A DNA stretch of 64,000 bases from Arthrobacter zhaoxinii (GTDB lineage Bacteria > Actinomycetota > Actinomycetes > Actinomycetales > Micrococcaceae): positions 2,914,001-2,978,000 of the forward strand of contig NZ_CP104275.1 in the NCBI RefSeq assembly GCF_025244925.1, written 5' to 3'. Under the pieces are notes generated by a model. That model worked only from the letters and a program-made list of their open reading frames with translations, made no database searches and had not been told where the DNA came from. The stretch's first letter is position 1. The number at the start of each line of letters is the position of its first letter. Both the position numbers and the translations under genes were made by a program. This document shows positions 5,680 through 14,058 of the stretch, one piece after another.

Positions 5680-8412
5680 CTACTTCTTCGCTGTAGCTTT
5701 CCGCGGGGCAGCGCGCTTCTTCACAGGCTTCTTCGCAGGGCCCTTCTCGCGCTTCTCCGCCAGCAGTTCAATGGCCTGCTCGCGGGTCAGCTCCTCGATG
5801 GCCGTGGAGCGGGGCACCGTGATGTTGGTGATGCCGTCGGTGATGTACGGACCGAAACGGCCGTCCTTGACCACAATCGGCTTCTCCGACACGGGATCCG
5901 CACCGAACTCCGCCAGCGGTGCCGCCGCCTGCCGCCCACCGCGCTGCTTGGGCTGGGAGTAAATCTCCAGCGCCTGCTCCAGCGTGATGGTGAAGATTTC
6001 CTCTTCGGAACCGATTGAGCGCGAGTCCGTTCCCTTTTTCAGGTACGGGCCGAACCGGCCGTTCTGGACGGTGATCTCGTTGCCCTCGGCGTCGGTGCCC
6101 AGGACGCGCGGCAGCTTCATCAGCTTCAGCGCCTCCTCCAGGGTGACCGTTTCCACGCTCATTGACTTGAAGAGCGAACCGGTGCGCGGCTTGACCTTGA
6201 CCGGCTTCTTCGGAGGCTTGGGCTTGCCGTTCTTGTAGTACTCCACCGGCGCGTTGGCCAGGTCCTCTTCGGTGGGTTCCGGGATCAGCTCGATCACGTA
6301 CGGGCCGTAGCGGCCGTTGCGGGCCACGATGGTCCGGCCCGTCTCCGGGTCGGTGCCGAGCACGCGTTCCTCGGGAGCTGCGGTCTCCATCAGTTCCACG
6401 GCCTTCTCGGCCGTGAGTTCGTCCGGGGCCAGGTCCTCGGGGACGTTTGCCCGCTCGGGTTCGGTGCCTTCGGGGGCGTCGGCGGGCAGCGGACGTTCCA
6501 GGTACGGGCCGAACTTGCCCACGCGCAGCACAATGCCGTCGGCAATCTCGATCGAGTTGATGGCCTTGGCGTCGATTTCGCCGAGGTCATTCACGATGGT
6601 GTGGAGGCCCGTTTCTACCCGGTCGCCGTAATAGAACTGATTCAGCCACTCCACGCGCCCGGCCTCGCCGCGGGAAATGCGGTCCAGGTCCTCTTCGAGT
6701 TCTGCGGTGAAGTCGTAATCCACGTAGTCCGTGAAGTGCTCCTCCAGCAGGCGGACCACGGAGAACGCGATCCAGCTCGGCACCAGTGCCTGGCCGCGGC
6801 TGGTGACATATCCGCGGTCCATGATGGTGGAGATGGTGGCGGCATAGGTGGACGGGCGGCCGATGCCGAGTTCTTCGAGCATCTTCACCAGCGACGCTTC
6901 AGTGAACCGCGGCGGCGGGGAGGTCTCGTGGCCGCCGGCGGCAATGTCCGCTGCGGTCAGGGTGTCCTGGGCCTTCAGCACCGGCAGGCGGGCGCCGTCG
7001 GTGCCCTCGGCCTCGTCGTCGTCGCGGACGGCGTCGCGGCCTTCTTCATAGGCAGCCATAAAGCCGCGGAAGGTGATGACCGTGCCGGACGCCGAGAACT
7101 CGGCGTCGCGCCCGTCGGTCGAGACGGCACCGATGCGCACGGACGCGGTGGATCCCTTGGCGTCGGCCATCTGGGAGGCGACGGTGCGCTTCCAGATCAG
7201 TTCGTAGAGCCGGAACTCGTCGCCGCGCAGCGAGGAGGCCACCTGCGCCGGGGTGCGGAAGGAGTCACCGGCGGGGCGGATGGCTTCGTGCGCTTCCTGG
7301 GCGTTCTTGGACTTGCCCTTGTAGACGCGCCGCGCTTCGGGCACGTACTCGGGGCCGTAAAGCTCCGAGGCCTGGCGGCGGGCCGCGTTGATGGCCTGGT
7401 CCGACAGCGCCGGGGAGTCCGTACGCATATAGGTGATGTAACCGTTTTCGTACAGCCGCTGGGCCACCTGCATGGTCACCCGGGAGGAGAAGCGCAGCTT
7501 GCGGCCGGCTTCCTGCTGCAGGGTGGAGGTGGTGAACGGCGCCGCCGGACGGCGGGTGTACGGCTTGGTGTCGACGGAACGGACGCTGAACGCGGCCGAT
7601 TCCAGGCCGGCGGCCAGCGACACGGCCGCGGCTTCGTCCAGGTGTACGGCGGTCTTGGACTTCAGTTCGCCGCGGTCGGTGAAGTCCTTGCCGGTGGCGA
7701 CGCGGGCGCCGTCGACGGACACCAGGCGGGCCTTGAATTTCTCGGCTGCCTCGGTGGCGAAGGTGCCCACCAGATCCCAGTACGACGCCGGGCGGAACGC
7801 CATGCGCTCACGCTCGCGTTCGACCACCAGGCGGGTGGCGACGGACTGCACGCGCCCGGCGGACAGGCCGCGGGCCACCTTGCGCCAGAGCACCGGGGAA
7901 ATCTCGTAGCCGTAGAGCCGGTCAAGGATACGGCGGGTTTCCTGGGCGTCCACCATGGCAACGTCGACGTCGCGCATTTCCAGCAGGGCGCGCTGGATGG
8001 CCTCGCGGGTGATTTCCGGGAAGGTCAGCCGGTGAACGGGGACCTTGGGCTTGAGCACCTGCAGCAGGTGCCACGCGATGGCTTCGCCTTCGCGGTCACC
8101 GTCAGTTGCGAGGTAAAGCTCGTCGGCGTCCTTCAGGGCGGCCTTGAGTTCGGCCACCTTCTTCTTCTTGTCGGCGGACACCACGTAATACGGCTCGAAG
8201 TCGTTGTCGAGGTCCACGGCGAACTTGCCGACGCCGGTCTTCTTCAGCTCGGCGGGCAGGTCGGAGGGCTGCGGAAGGTCGCGGATGTGACCCATCGACG
8301 CCGTCACCTCGAAGCCTTCGCCCAGGTACCCGGCGATGGTCTTGCCCTTGGCCGGAGACTCGACAATTACAAGCTTCTTGCCGGTCTTCTTGTCCGTTGC
8401 CTTAACTGGCAC
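5680..8412 (-). CDS. topA: DNA topoisomerase I
   Basis: Type IA topoisomerase that relaxes negative supercoils through a 5'-phosphotyrosine link. The 910-residue protein has an N-terminal Toprim domain (LVIVESPAKGKT with the catalytic Glu; LATDGDREGEAIAWHL with the DxDxE motif). The nucleophile is Tyr328 in YITYMRTDSPALS. Instead of zinc fingers, the C-terminus has four GRFGPY-type repeats (GKFGPYLERP, NGRYGPYVIE, NGRFGPYLKK, DGRFGPYITD) and ends in a Lys-rich tail, as in other Actinobacteria. I chose GTG at 8412, which follows AGGAGAAC. An in-frame ATG at 8478 would add 22 residues with no homology value. Confidence 0.97.
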   Translation of the reverse strand: MPVKATDKKTGKKLVIVESPAKGKTIAGYLGEGFEVTASMGHIRDLPQPSDLPAELKKTGVGKFAVDLDNDFEPYYVVSADKKKKVAELKAALKDADELYLATDGDREGEAIAWHLLQVLKPKVPVHRLTFPEITREAIQRALLEMRDVDVAMVDAQETRRILDRLYGYEISPVLWRKVARGLSAGRVQSVATRLVVERERERMAFRPASYWDLVGTFATEAAEKFKARLVSVDGARVATGKDFTDRGELKSKTAVHLDEAAAVSLAAGLESAAFSVRSVDTKPYTRRPAAPFTTSTLQQEAGRKLRFSSRVTMQVAQRLYENGYITYMRTDSPALSDQAINAARRQASELYGPEYVPEARRVYKGKSKNAQEAHEAIRPAGDSFRTPAQVASSLRGDEFRLYELIWKRTVASQMADAKGSTASVRIGAVSTDGRDAEFSASGTVITFRGFMAAYEEGRDAVRDDDEAEGTDGARLPVLKAQDTLTAADIAAGGHETSPPPRFTEASLVKMLEELGIGRPSTYAATISTIMDRGYVTSRGQALVPSWIAFSVVRLLEEHFTDYVDYDFTAELEEDLDRISRGEAGRVEWLNQFYYGDRVETGLHTIVNDLGEIDAKAINSIEIADGIVLRVGKFGPYLERPLPADAPEGTEPERANVPEDLAPDELTAEKAVELMETAAPEERVLGTDPETGRTIVARNGRYGPYVIELIPEPTEEDLANAPVEYYKNGKPKPPKKPVKVKPRTGSLFKSMSVETVTLEEALKLMKLPRVLGTDAEGNEITVQNGRFGPYLKKGTDSRSIGSEEEIFTITLEQALEIYSQPKQRGGRQAAAPLAEFGADPVSEKPIVVKDGRFGPYITDGITNITVPRSTAIEELTREQAIELLAEKREKGPAKKPVKKRAAPRKATAKK

Positions 8413-8579
8413 TGTTCTCCTACGTAACGGGTGGTTCAAATGAATTAGGGCGCTTCGTTCCGGGCGCTTGCGGTGCATCCGCAGTCCGGTACATCCACAG
8501 ACAGTATGCGCGATGCCCCAGCACTAGGGTAACCGGAAAGCATCGCAGGCCTTCACCCGCCCGAGGGTTGGCCCGGGGC

Positions 8580-10193
8580 CTACCAGCGGTCCGGAATGAG
8601 GAACCCGTCCAACACCAGATTACGCACTTCCGAGATCAGGTTTTCGCCAAACTCCGGATCCGGGCGGTCCAGCAGTGCGGCCAGAGCCGCCACTATCTGC
8701 CCCACGGAGAGCTCCCCGTCACACGCCGAAACGAAACCGGTGAGCTCGGTGCTCATGAGGTTGGTCCGCCGCAGACCGGCGCCCTGACGGAGCAGGATCA
8801 CTCCCGGATGCTCCGCCCCGGGGCGCTGATGGCGTTCCTCCGTGACGTCGTCGGCGACGCGGAGGTGCACATCCGCCAGATTGGTGCAGGCACTGACCCA
8901 GTCGAACCGGCGGACGGCAGCATCCAGGTGCGGCCCCACAGGCTGTTCGATGGGGTGGGTGATGTCCTCGAACCGGCGCAGCGGCTCGGCGCCGGGCTTC
9001 CGGCGCCGCAGCCACAGTGAGCCGAAGCCCACAGTTCCGACGTCCCGGGAGGCGAAGTCCTCCAGATAGCCGGCGTAGGCCGCCGCGTATTCCTCGCGTT
9101 CACGGCCCTGTGCGGCGTCGCGCAGCCACATTTCGGCGTATTCGGGCGGGGTCAGGGTCTCCCGCTGGATCACCCAGGCGTCCGTTCCGTCCGGAAGCCA
9201 CTCTTCGAGACGGGCGGACCAGTCCTGCTCCCGGCCGGCGGGGATCTCCCAGTTGCCCAGCATCTGGGCGGTGCCGCCCGGCCGCAGGACTGCTTCCAGA
9301 CCGGCGACCAGGGCGGCGACGATGCCGTCTCCGGCCAGTCCGCCGTCGCGGTATGTGTACCGCTCGCCTTCCCCGCCGGTACGCGGGGTGATGACGAAGG
9401 GCGGATTGGAGACCGCCAGGTCAAACTTCTCTCCTGCCACCGGCTCCAGCAGGCTTCCGAGCCGAAGGGTGAACCGTTCCCCGGGCTGCTCCGGGTTGAT
9501 GTCCAGCTGGGGTGCGTTGAGCATCAGGTTGAACCGTGTGAACCCGAGGGCACGCTCGGAAATGTCGGTGGCTGTGACGTGGTCCGCGTGCCGGAGCAGG
9601 TGGAAGGTCTGGATGCCGCACCCGGTGCCCAAATCCAGGGCCCGGCCCACGGGGGCACGGACAGTGAGCTGGGCCAGGCTCAGGGATGCCTGGCCGATGC
9701 CGAGGACGTGGTCGCGGCGCAGCACGCCCGGGCGCTGGTGGCTGCCCAGGTCACTGGCCACCCAGAGGTCGCCGTCGGGATTGCCGGCGGAACCGGTGCC
9801 GCCGTCGTCCGTGCCGTAGGGACGCAGGTCCACGGCGGCGCGGAAGGTACCTGCAACCCGGCCGCGTTCAATCAGCCCGAGTTCCAGGAGGCCTTCGGTG
9901 CCGGTGCGGGGCAGTGCCGCGTCCAGCTGGGCGCGTTCCACTGTTTCGCCCAGCAGCCAGAGCTGGACCGGAACGGCTATCCGGCGGGGAGCTGCCGCTT
10001 CGGCCTCGGCCCGGCAGGCCAGCAGGGCAGGGACCAGCTGGTCCCGTTCCAGGGCCGCCGCCGCGTCCTCGCCGAGGAACGCGGCCACACCGTTCACGGT
10101 GTATTCGGCCTCCTCCAAATCGGCGGCGAGCGCCTGAAGCAGCCAGATGTCGCGGCTGCGGGGTGCGGAAGGAACAGAAGAGAAATCACTCAC
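8580..10193 (-). CDS. DUF7059/small-methyltransferase domain protein (SAM-dependent)
   Basis: A 537-residue protein of a type common in Actinobacteria: an N-terminal winged-helix-like region (about 1-150), a central Rossmann methyltransferase and a C-terminal domain. Motif I is DLGTGCGIQTFHL and the catalytic NPPF motif sits in DLAVSNPPFVITPR. NPPF enzymes methylate amino groups of nucleic acid bases or glutamine side chains, so an N-methyltransferase for RNA or protein is likely but unproven. The GTG start at 10193 has TAGACT exactly six bases upstream and no ribosome-binding site (leaderless). The gap of about 165 bases to topA holds no recognisable gene. Confidence 0.8.
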   Translation of the reverse strand: MSDFSSVPSAPRSRDIWLLQALAADLEEAEYTVNGVAAFLGEDAAAALERDQLVPALLACRAEAEAAAPRRIAVPVQLWLLGETVERAQLDAALPRTGTEGLLELGLIERGRVAGTFRAAVDLRPYGTDDGGTGSAGNPDGDLWVASDLGSHQRPGVLRRDHVLGIGQASLSLAQLTVRAPVGRALDLGTGCGIQTFHLLRHADHVTATDISERALGFTRFNLMLNAPQLDINPEQPGERFTLRLGSLLEPVAGEKFDLAVSNPPFVITPRTGGEGERYTYRDGGLAGDGIVAALVAGLEAVLRPGGTAQMLGNWEIPAGREQDWSARLEEWLPDGTDAWVIQRETLTPPEYAEMWLRDAAQGREREEYAAAYAGYLEDFASRDVGTVGFGSLWLRRRKPGAEPLRRFEDITHPIEQPVGPHLDAAVRRFDWVSACTNLADVHLRVADDVTEERHQRPGAEHPGVILLRQGAGLRRTNLMSTELTGFVSACDGELSVGQIVAALAALLDRPDPEFGENLISEVRNLVLDGFLIPDRW

Positions 10194-10199
10194 ATTCCC

Positions 10200-10205
10200 A
10201 GTCTA
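10200..10205 (-). promoter_or_regulatory. -10 hexamer of a leaderless promoter (methyltransferase)
   Basis: TAGACT on the minus strand, six bases before the GTG at 10193. The same hexamer and spacing recur before several other genes in the window. Confidence 0.6.
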
Positions 10206-10280
10206 TGGCCGCGCTATCGGTGCTCCGAACGGGCACTGTTTCGGGTGCCCGTTCGGATTCCACCTGCCGGTTGCGCTTAC

Positions 10281-12200
10281 CTACCGGACCGTTTCCTGCG
10301 CCGTCGTGTCGGCGGCCGCAGCGCCTGCCGGCACGGGGACCGGTTCGGCCGCTGCTGCTTCCGCTGACTGCGCGGAGGCCGGGTCGGCTGCCACTGCCGC
10401 CACTGCCGGCGCGGAGGCGCGGTCCGCCGAAGCCTGCCCGTAAGCAGCGGCGTGCCGGGCCGCGCGGTAACCGAAGACGACGGCAGGCGCGATGGTTGCC
10501 CCCGCTCCGGGATACGTGCGGCCCATCACGGAGGCGGTGGTGTTTCCGGCTGCATACAGGCCGGGGATGATGCTGCCGTCCTCGCGGAGCACGCGTGCAT
10601 CGGCGTCCGTGACCAGCCCGCCCTTGGTACCCAGATCTCCCGGGTACAGGCGGACGGCAGAGAACGGACCCTTTTCCAGCGGTCCGAGGTTCGGGTTGGG
10701 CTTGACCCGCGGGTCGCTGTAGTAGTTGTCGTAGACGGTGTTGCCGCGGTGGAAGTCTTCATCGATTCCGGTCTTCGCAAAGCCGTTGAACCGTTCCACG
10801 GTGGCCTCCAGGGCGCCCGGCGGAAGACCCATCTTCTCAGCCAGGCCCGTCACCGTGTCGTCCCGGAGCAGCAGTCCCTGCCGCGTCCAGTCCTTACGCC
10901 CGATCAACAGGGCGTTGAACAGGTAGCGGCGGGCGTGCCGGGCTTCGAACACCAGCCAGGCGGGATCCCCCGGCACTTTTTTGTTGTTCTCGAGCATGTG
11001 GTGGCCGAAATCCACGTAGGATTCGGACTCGTTCAGGAACCGCCTGCCCGCAGCGTCCACCACCATGGAAAACGGCATGGACCGCTCCGCAAGCGTGAAC
11101 GTGACCTTCCCCTTCGGCCCGACGGCCGTCGGTCCCCACCACGCGTCATCCATGAGCGCCAGCGCGCCTCCGCGGGCGGCCACAATGTCGATGGCCTGGC
11201 CGAGGTCACCTTCCGGCGCCGAGGAATACTCCTGCTCCAGGCCTTGGTACTTTTCCCGCCATGCCGCGTTCCGCGCGAAACCGCCGGCGCCCAGCACCAC
11301 GCCGCGCCTTGCCCGAATCCGGATGTCCCGGCCCTGCCGGCGGACCACGGCGCCCAGCACCGCGCCGTCGTCGTCCTCGACCAGGTCCGTGAGCGGCGTC
11401 GACAGCCAGACCGGCGTCTGCTGGTTACGCACGATGTACATCAGCGACGACGAGAGCGCCCCGCCGAGCCCGTATAGCCGCTTGCCCCGGAGCAGTCCCC
11501 CGAGGGTGCGGAAAACGAAGCGCGCACCGCGGATGAAACCGCTGGGCGTGGACCAGGCCCGGGACAGCTCCCAGACGTCATCAGTGGCCAGCGGCGCGGG
11601 GATGCCCGACGCCTTTGCGCGGGAGTGCTTGAACCAGGGGCCCAGGAGCTTGGTGTCGAAGGGCTTCACTTCCAGCGAGCGTCCGACCATGCCGCCGGGG
11701 CGGTCCGGGTAGTAGTCCGGGTAGTCCTTGGAGCGCATCCACTGCACCCCGAGGCCGCCCAGGAACGTCACGACTTCGGGCACGGTGCGCAGGAACGCGA
11801 GCTTGCGTTCACGCGAGGAGACGGGGCCGACGTCGGCAATCACCTCCTCCATGTAGGTGAGCGCGTTTTGCTGGCTGTCCTGCACCCCTGCCGCTTTCAT
11901 CAGGGGGTTGTTGGGCATCCAGAGGCCGCCGCCGGAAATGGAGGTGGTGCCGCCCCAGAGCTTGGTGCTTTCCACCACCAGGACATCGAGCCCCTCGTCC
12001 GCTGCGGTGATGGCCGCGGTCAGTGCGGCCGCCCCCGACCCCACGACCAGGACGTCGACTATCCGGTCCCATTCGGGAGCCGGCGCGTCGGCCGCCGCGG
12101 AGCCGGTTCCGCGCTCCCGTCCTGCGTGTTCGTTCCGTGCCTGGCCGTGTGTCTCGTTTGTTTCCGCTGCGGCTGCCGCCGCCGTTCCGTCAGTTTCCAT
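10281..12200 (-). CDS. FAD-dependent 3-ketosteroid Delta1-dehydrogenase-like oxidoreductase
   Basis: Flavoprotein of 639 residues in the fumarate reductase/KstD family. The FAD-binding Rossmann strand is VLVVGSGAAALTAAITAADEG (about 50-70), followed by GGTTSISGGGLWMPNN, the conserved AGGFARNAAWREKY segment, and the C-terminal YPGDLGTKGGLV and PGLYAAGNTTASVMGRTYPGAG stretches. These match 3-ketosteroid 1-dehydrogenases, but steroid genes are not nearby, so the substrate stays open. Both ends carry Ala-rich low-complexity tails: about 45 residues in front of the FAD domain and about 55 after the last conserved block. The ATG at 12200 follows a GGGGGAG site. A perfect palindrome at 12328-12342 lies in its upstream region. 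Confidence 0.85.
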   Translation of the reverse strand: METDGTAAAAAAETNETHGQARNEHAGRERGTGSAAADAPAPEWDRIVDVLVVGSGAAALTAAITAADEGLDVLVVESTKLWGGTTSISGGGLWMPNNPLMKAAGVQDSQQNALTYMEEVIADVGPVSSRERKLAFLRTVPEVVTFLGGLGVQWMRSKDYPDYYPDRPGGMVGRSLEVKPFDTKLLGPWFKHSRAKASGIPAPLATDDVWELSRAWSTPSGFIRGARFVFRTLGGLLRGKRLYGLGGALSSSLMYIVRNQQTPVWLSTPLTDLVEDDDGAVLGAVVRRQGRDIRIRARRGVVLGAGGFARNAAWREKYQGLEQEYSSAPEGDLGQAIDIVAARGGALALMDDAWWGPTAVGPKGKVTFTLAERSMPFSMVVDAAGRRFLNESESYVDFGHHMLENNKKVPGDPAWLVFEARHARRYLFNALLIGRKDWTRQGLLLRDDTVTGLAEKMGLPPGALEATVERFNGFAKTGIDEDFHRGNTVYDNYYSDPRVKPNPNLGPLEKGPFSAVRLYPGDLGTKGGLVTDADARVLREDGSIIPGLYAAGNTTASVMGRTYPGAGATIAPAVVFGYRAARHAAAYGQASADRASAPAVAAVAADPASAQSAEAAAAEPVPVPAGAAAADTTAQETVR

Positions 12201-12327
12201 GCTCCCCCGCCTCTGGGCCGTGCCCGAGCGCTGGATGCCCGGCAGCCGGGGTCCTCGTCGGGCCTGTCCGGGCAGCTCGCCCGTGCGGGGGATGCTAACA
12301 ATGGCTGGCGGGGAAGTATAGAGGTAG

Positions 12328-12342
12328 TTAGCCGTCGGCTAA
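12328..12342. promoter_or_regulatory. Perfect palindrome TTAGCCGTCGGCTAA (candidate operator)
   Basis: A 7-1-7 palindrome located between trhO and the flavoprotein gene, 128 bases before the latter's start. Length and symmetry suit a TetR- or GntR-type dimer. It does not match the known KstR consensus. No regulator gene is adjacent. Confidence 0.5.
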
Positions 12343-12358
12343 GTATCCTGCGGGGCGG

Positions 12359-13279
12359 TCAGTCGTCGCAGCCGCCGGGGCAGCGGAGCGTTGCGGGGTC
12401 CGAGGCACAGTCCGCGCAGTACAGGGTCAGCTTCCGGCAGGACGGGTTGGAGCAGTTCTCGAACTTGCTCGTGGGTGCCTGGCAGCGCACGCATTCGCCG
12501 ATGGTCACGGCGTCGTCCGTGAACTCGGTATGCATCCGCTTGTCGAAGACGTACAGCGAACCCTCCCAAAGGCCCTTGTCCCCGTAGGTTTCCCCGTAGC
12601 GGACAATGCCGCCCTTCATCTGGTAGACCTCGGAGAACCCGCGGTTCACCATGAGGCTGGAGAGCACCTCGCAGCGGATCCCGCCGGTGCAGTAGGTGAC
12701 TACGGGCTTGTCCTTGAGGTCGTCATACTTGCCGGATTCCAGTTCGGCGATGAAGTCATGCGTGGTCGAGACGTCGGGCACCACGGCGCCCTTGAACTTG
12801 CCGATCTGCGCTTCGAAGGCGTTGCGCCCGTCGAAAAAGACCACTTCCTCGCCGGCCTTTTCCTTCTCCTCGACCAGCTGGTGGAGTTCCTCCGGGCGCA
12901 GGTGCGTGCCGCCGCCAACCACACCGTTTTCGTCCACCTTCAGCTCGCCGGGTGCGCCGAAGCTCACGATCTCGTCGCGGACTTTCACGCTCAGGCGCGG
13001 GAAATCCTCCGCCGAGCCTTCGGAGTATTTGGTGTCCATCTTCTTGAAGGCGGGATATTCCCGGGTCGCCTTGACGTAGGCCTTGACGGCATCCAGTTCC
13101 CCCCCGACGGTGCCGTTGATGCCGTCTTTGGAGATCAGGATGCGCCCGCGCAGGCCCAGCTTTTCGCAGAGAGCGCGCTGCCACAGACGGATTGCGTCCG
13201 GGTCGGGAAGAGGAGTGAAAGCGTAATACAGTGCAATTCGGTTCAGTGCCACAAGATAAGGGTAGACCGCGGCGGGCAC
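12359..13279 (-). CDS. trhO: tRNA uridine(34) hydroxylase TrhO (rhodanese-like)
   Basis: Homologue of E. coli YceA/TrhO, which forms 5-hydroxyuridine at tRNA position 34. The 306-residue protein has an N-terminal acylphosphatase-like domain ([30 protein letters not shown]), a central rhodanese domain with the active-site loop YCTGGIRCE, and a C-terminal Cys-rich segment ([19 protein letters not shown]) that probably binds zinc. Start choice: GTG at 13279 is preceded by GGAGAGGAAA. GTG at 13252 would match shorter family members but has no binding site, and the ATG at 13333 would overlap the divergent GNAT promoter. About 55 bases separate it from the divergent gene. Confidence 0.92.
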   Translation of the reverse strand: MPAAVYPYLVALNRIALYYAFTPLPDPDAIRLWQRALCEKLGLRGRILISKDGINGTVGGELDAVKAYVKATREYPAFKKMDTKYSEGSAEDFPRLSVKVRDEIVSFGAPGELKVDENGVVGGGTHLRPEELHQLVEEKEKAGEEVVFFDGRNAFEAQIGKFKGAVVPDVSTTHDFIAELESGKYDDLKDKPVVTYCTGGIRCEVLSSLMVNRGFSEVYQMKGGIVRYGETYGDKGLWEGSLYVFDKRMHTEFTDDAVTIGECVRCQAPTSKFENCSNPSCRKLTLYCADCASDPATLRCPGGCDD

Positions 13280-13323
13280 CCGCTTTTCCTCTCCTATGCA
13301 TACCGTTCGTACCGGACGGCCGC

Positions 13324-13329
13324 TAATGT
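13324..13329 (+). promoter_or_regulatory. -10 hexamer of a leaderless promoter (GNAT gene)
   Basis: TAATGT, six bases before the ATG at 13336; no ribosome-binding site upstream of the ATG. Confidence 0.5.
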
Positions 13330-13335
13330 GCATCT

Positions 13336-13989
13336 ATGAGAGCGCTGGATGACGACTTGCTTGAGATCTGGGTCTCCGGATGGGCCCAGGCCCGGGGGTA
13401 CCGGACCCGCCATGAGGGACGTTTCCCGGCAGCACTGCTGCACGACCGGACCAACGACTGGGAGTATTTCGCCCTCGAACCCTCCCATGACGAGTTCGCC
13501 GCGCTCGCCTCCTCCGCCCGGCACAGCCCCACCCGGCTGTTCACCATCGTGACCACGCGGGTGAACGAAGTCCACGGGGCGGCGTCGGTGTACGGGATGC
13601 AGATCCGTTCGTCCGATGAGGTCCTGATGGTGGCGGATATGGAGGGCCAGGACATCGAGGCCCCCGTGCTGCCGTGGGATCACTTCAGCGTGGAAAGCAC
13701 GCACGAGAACCAAGTGGGCATCGTGACCGTGTTTGATGCGGATTCGCCGATAGCCTCCGGACGGATGGCCGTGACCGACGGCTACGCGGTGTTCGACCGG
13801 ATTGTCACCGAGCCCGCCTACCGGCGGCGCGGCCTGGGCAGTTATGTCATGCGGGCACTGACCGCCCTGGCGCTGGAGGACGACGCCGATGCCGGGTTGC
13901 TCATCGCCTCGGCGGACGGCCAGGAACTCTACCGCTACCTGGGCTGGGAGTCCCTGGCCGCCGTCGTGATGTTCGAGCCGCGGCTCTGA
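13336..13989 (+). CDS. GNAT-family N-acetyltransferase
   Basis: A 217-residue protein whose C-terminal half is a GNAT fold: the acetyl-CoA pyrophosphate loop is RRRGLGSYVMRAL (about 160-172), preceded by strand VFDRIVTEPAY and followed by GLLIASADGQELYRYLGWE, the usual final strand and helix. The N-terminal half (about 1-110) looks like a degenerate GNAT or substrate-recognition domain. The acceptor is unknown. It is divergent from trhO and followed after 69 bases by the MrfA-type helicase. Confidence 0.85.
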   Translation: MRALDDDLLEIWVSGWAQARGYRTRHEGRFPAALLHDRTNDWEYFALEPSHDEFAALASSARHSPTRLFTIVTTRVNEVHGAASVYGMQIRSSDEVLMVADMEGQDIEAPVLPWDHFSVESTHENQVGIVTVFDADSPIASGRMAVTDGYAVFDRIVTEPAYRRRGLGSYVMRALTALALEDDADAGLLIASADGQELYRYLGWESLAAVVMFEPRL

Positions 13990-14046
13990 TTTCCGCCGGC
14001 AGGTTCCCCCGGCAGTGAACATGCGCTGCCGCGGATTTTCCGGTGG

Positions 14047-14052
14047 GAGAAT
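14047..14052 (+). promoter_or_regulatory. -10 hexamer of a possible leaderless promoter (helicase)
   Basis: GAGAAT, six bases before the GTG at 14059. A GGGAG overlaps it, so classical initiation is also possible. Confidence 0.4.
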
Positions 14053-14058
14053 GAGCAC

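Noticed and set aside
6601-8427. 608-codon plus-strand frame opposite topA
   Set aside because: Shadow; topA on the other strand has all catalytic motifs.
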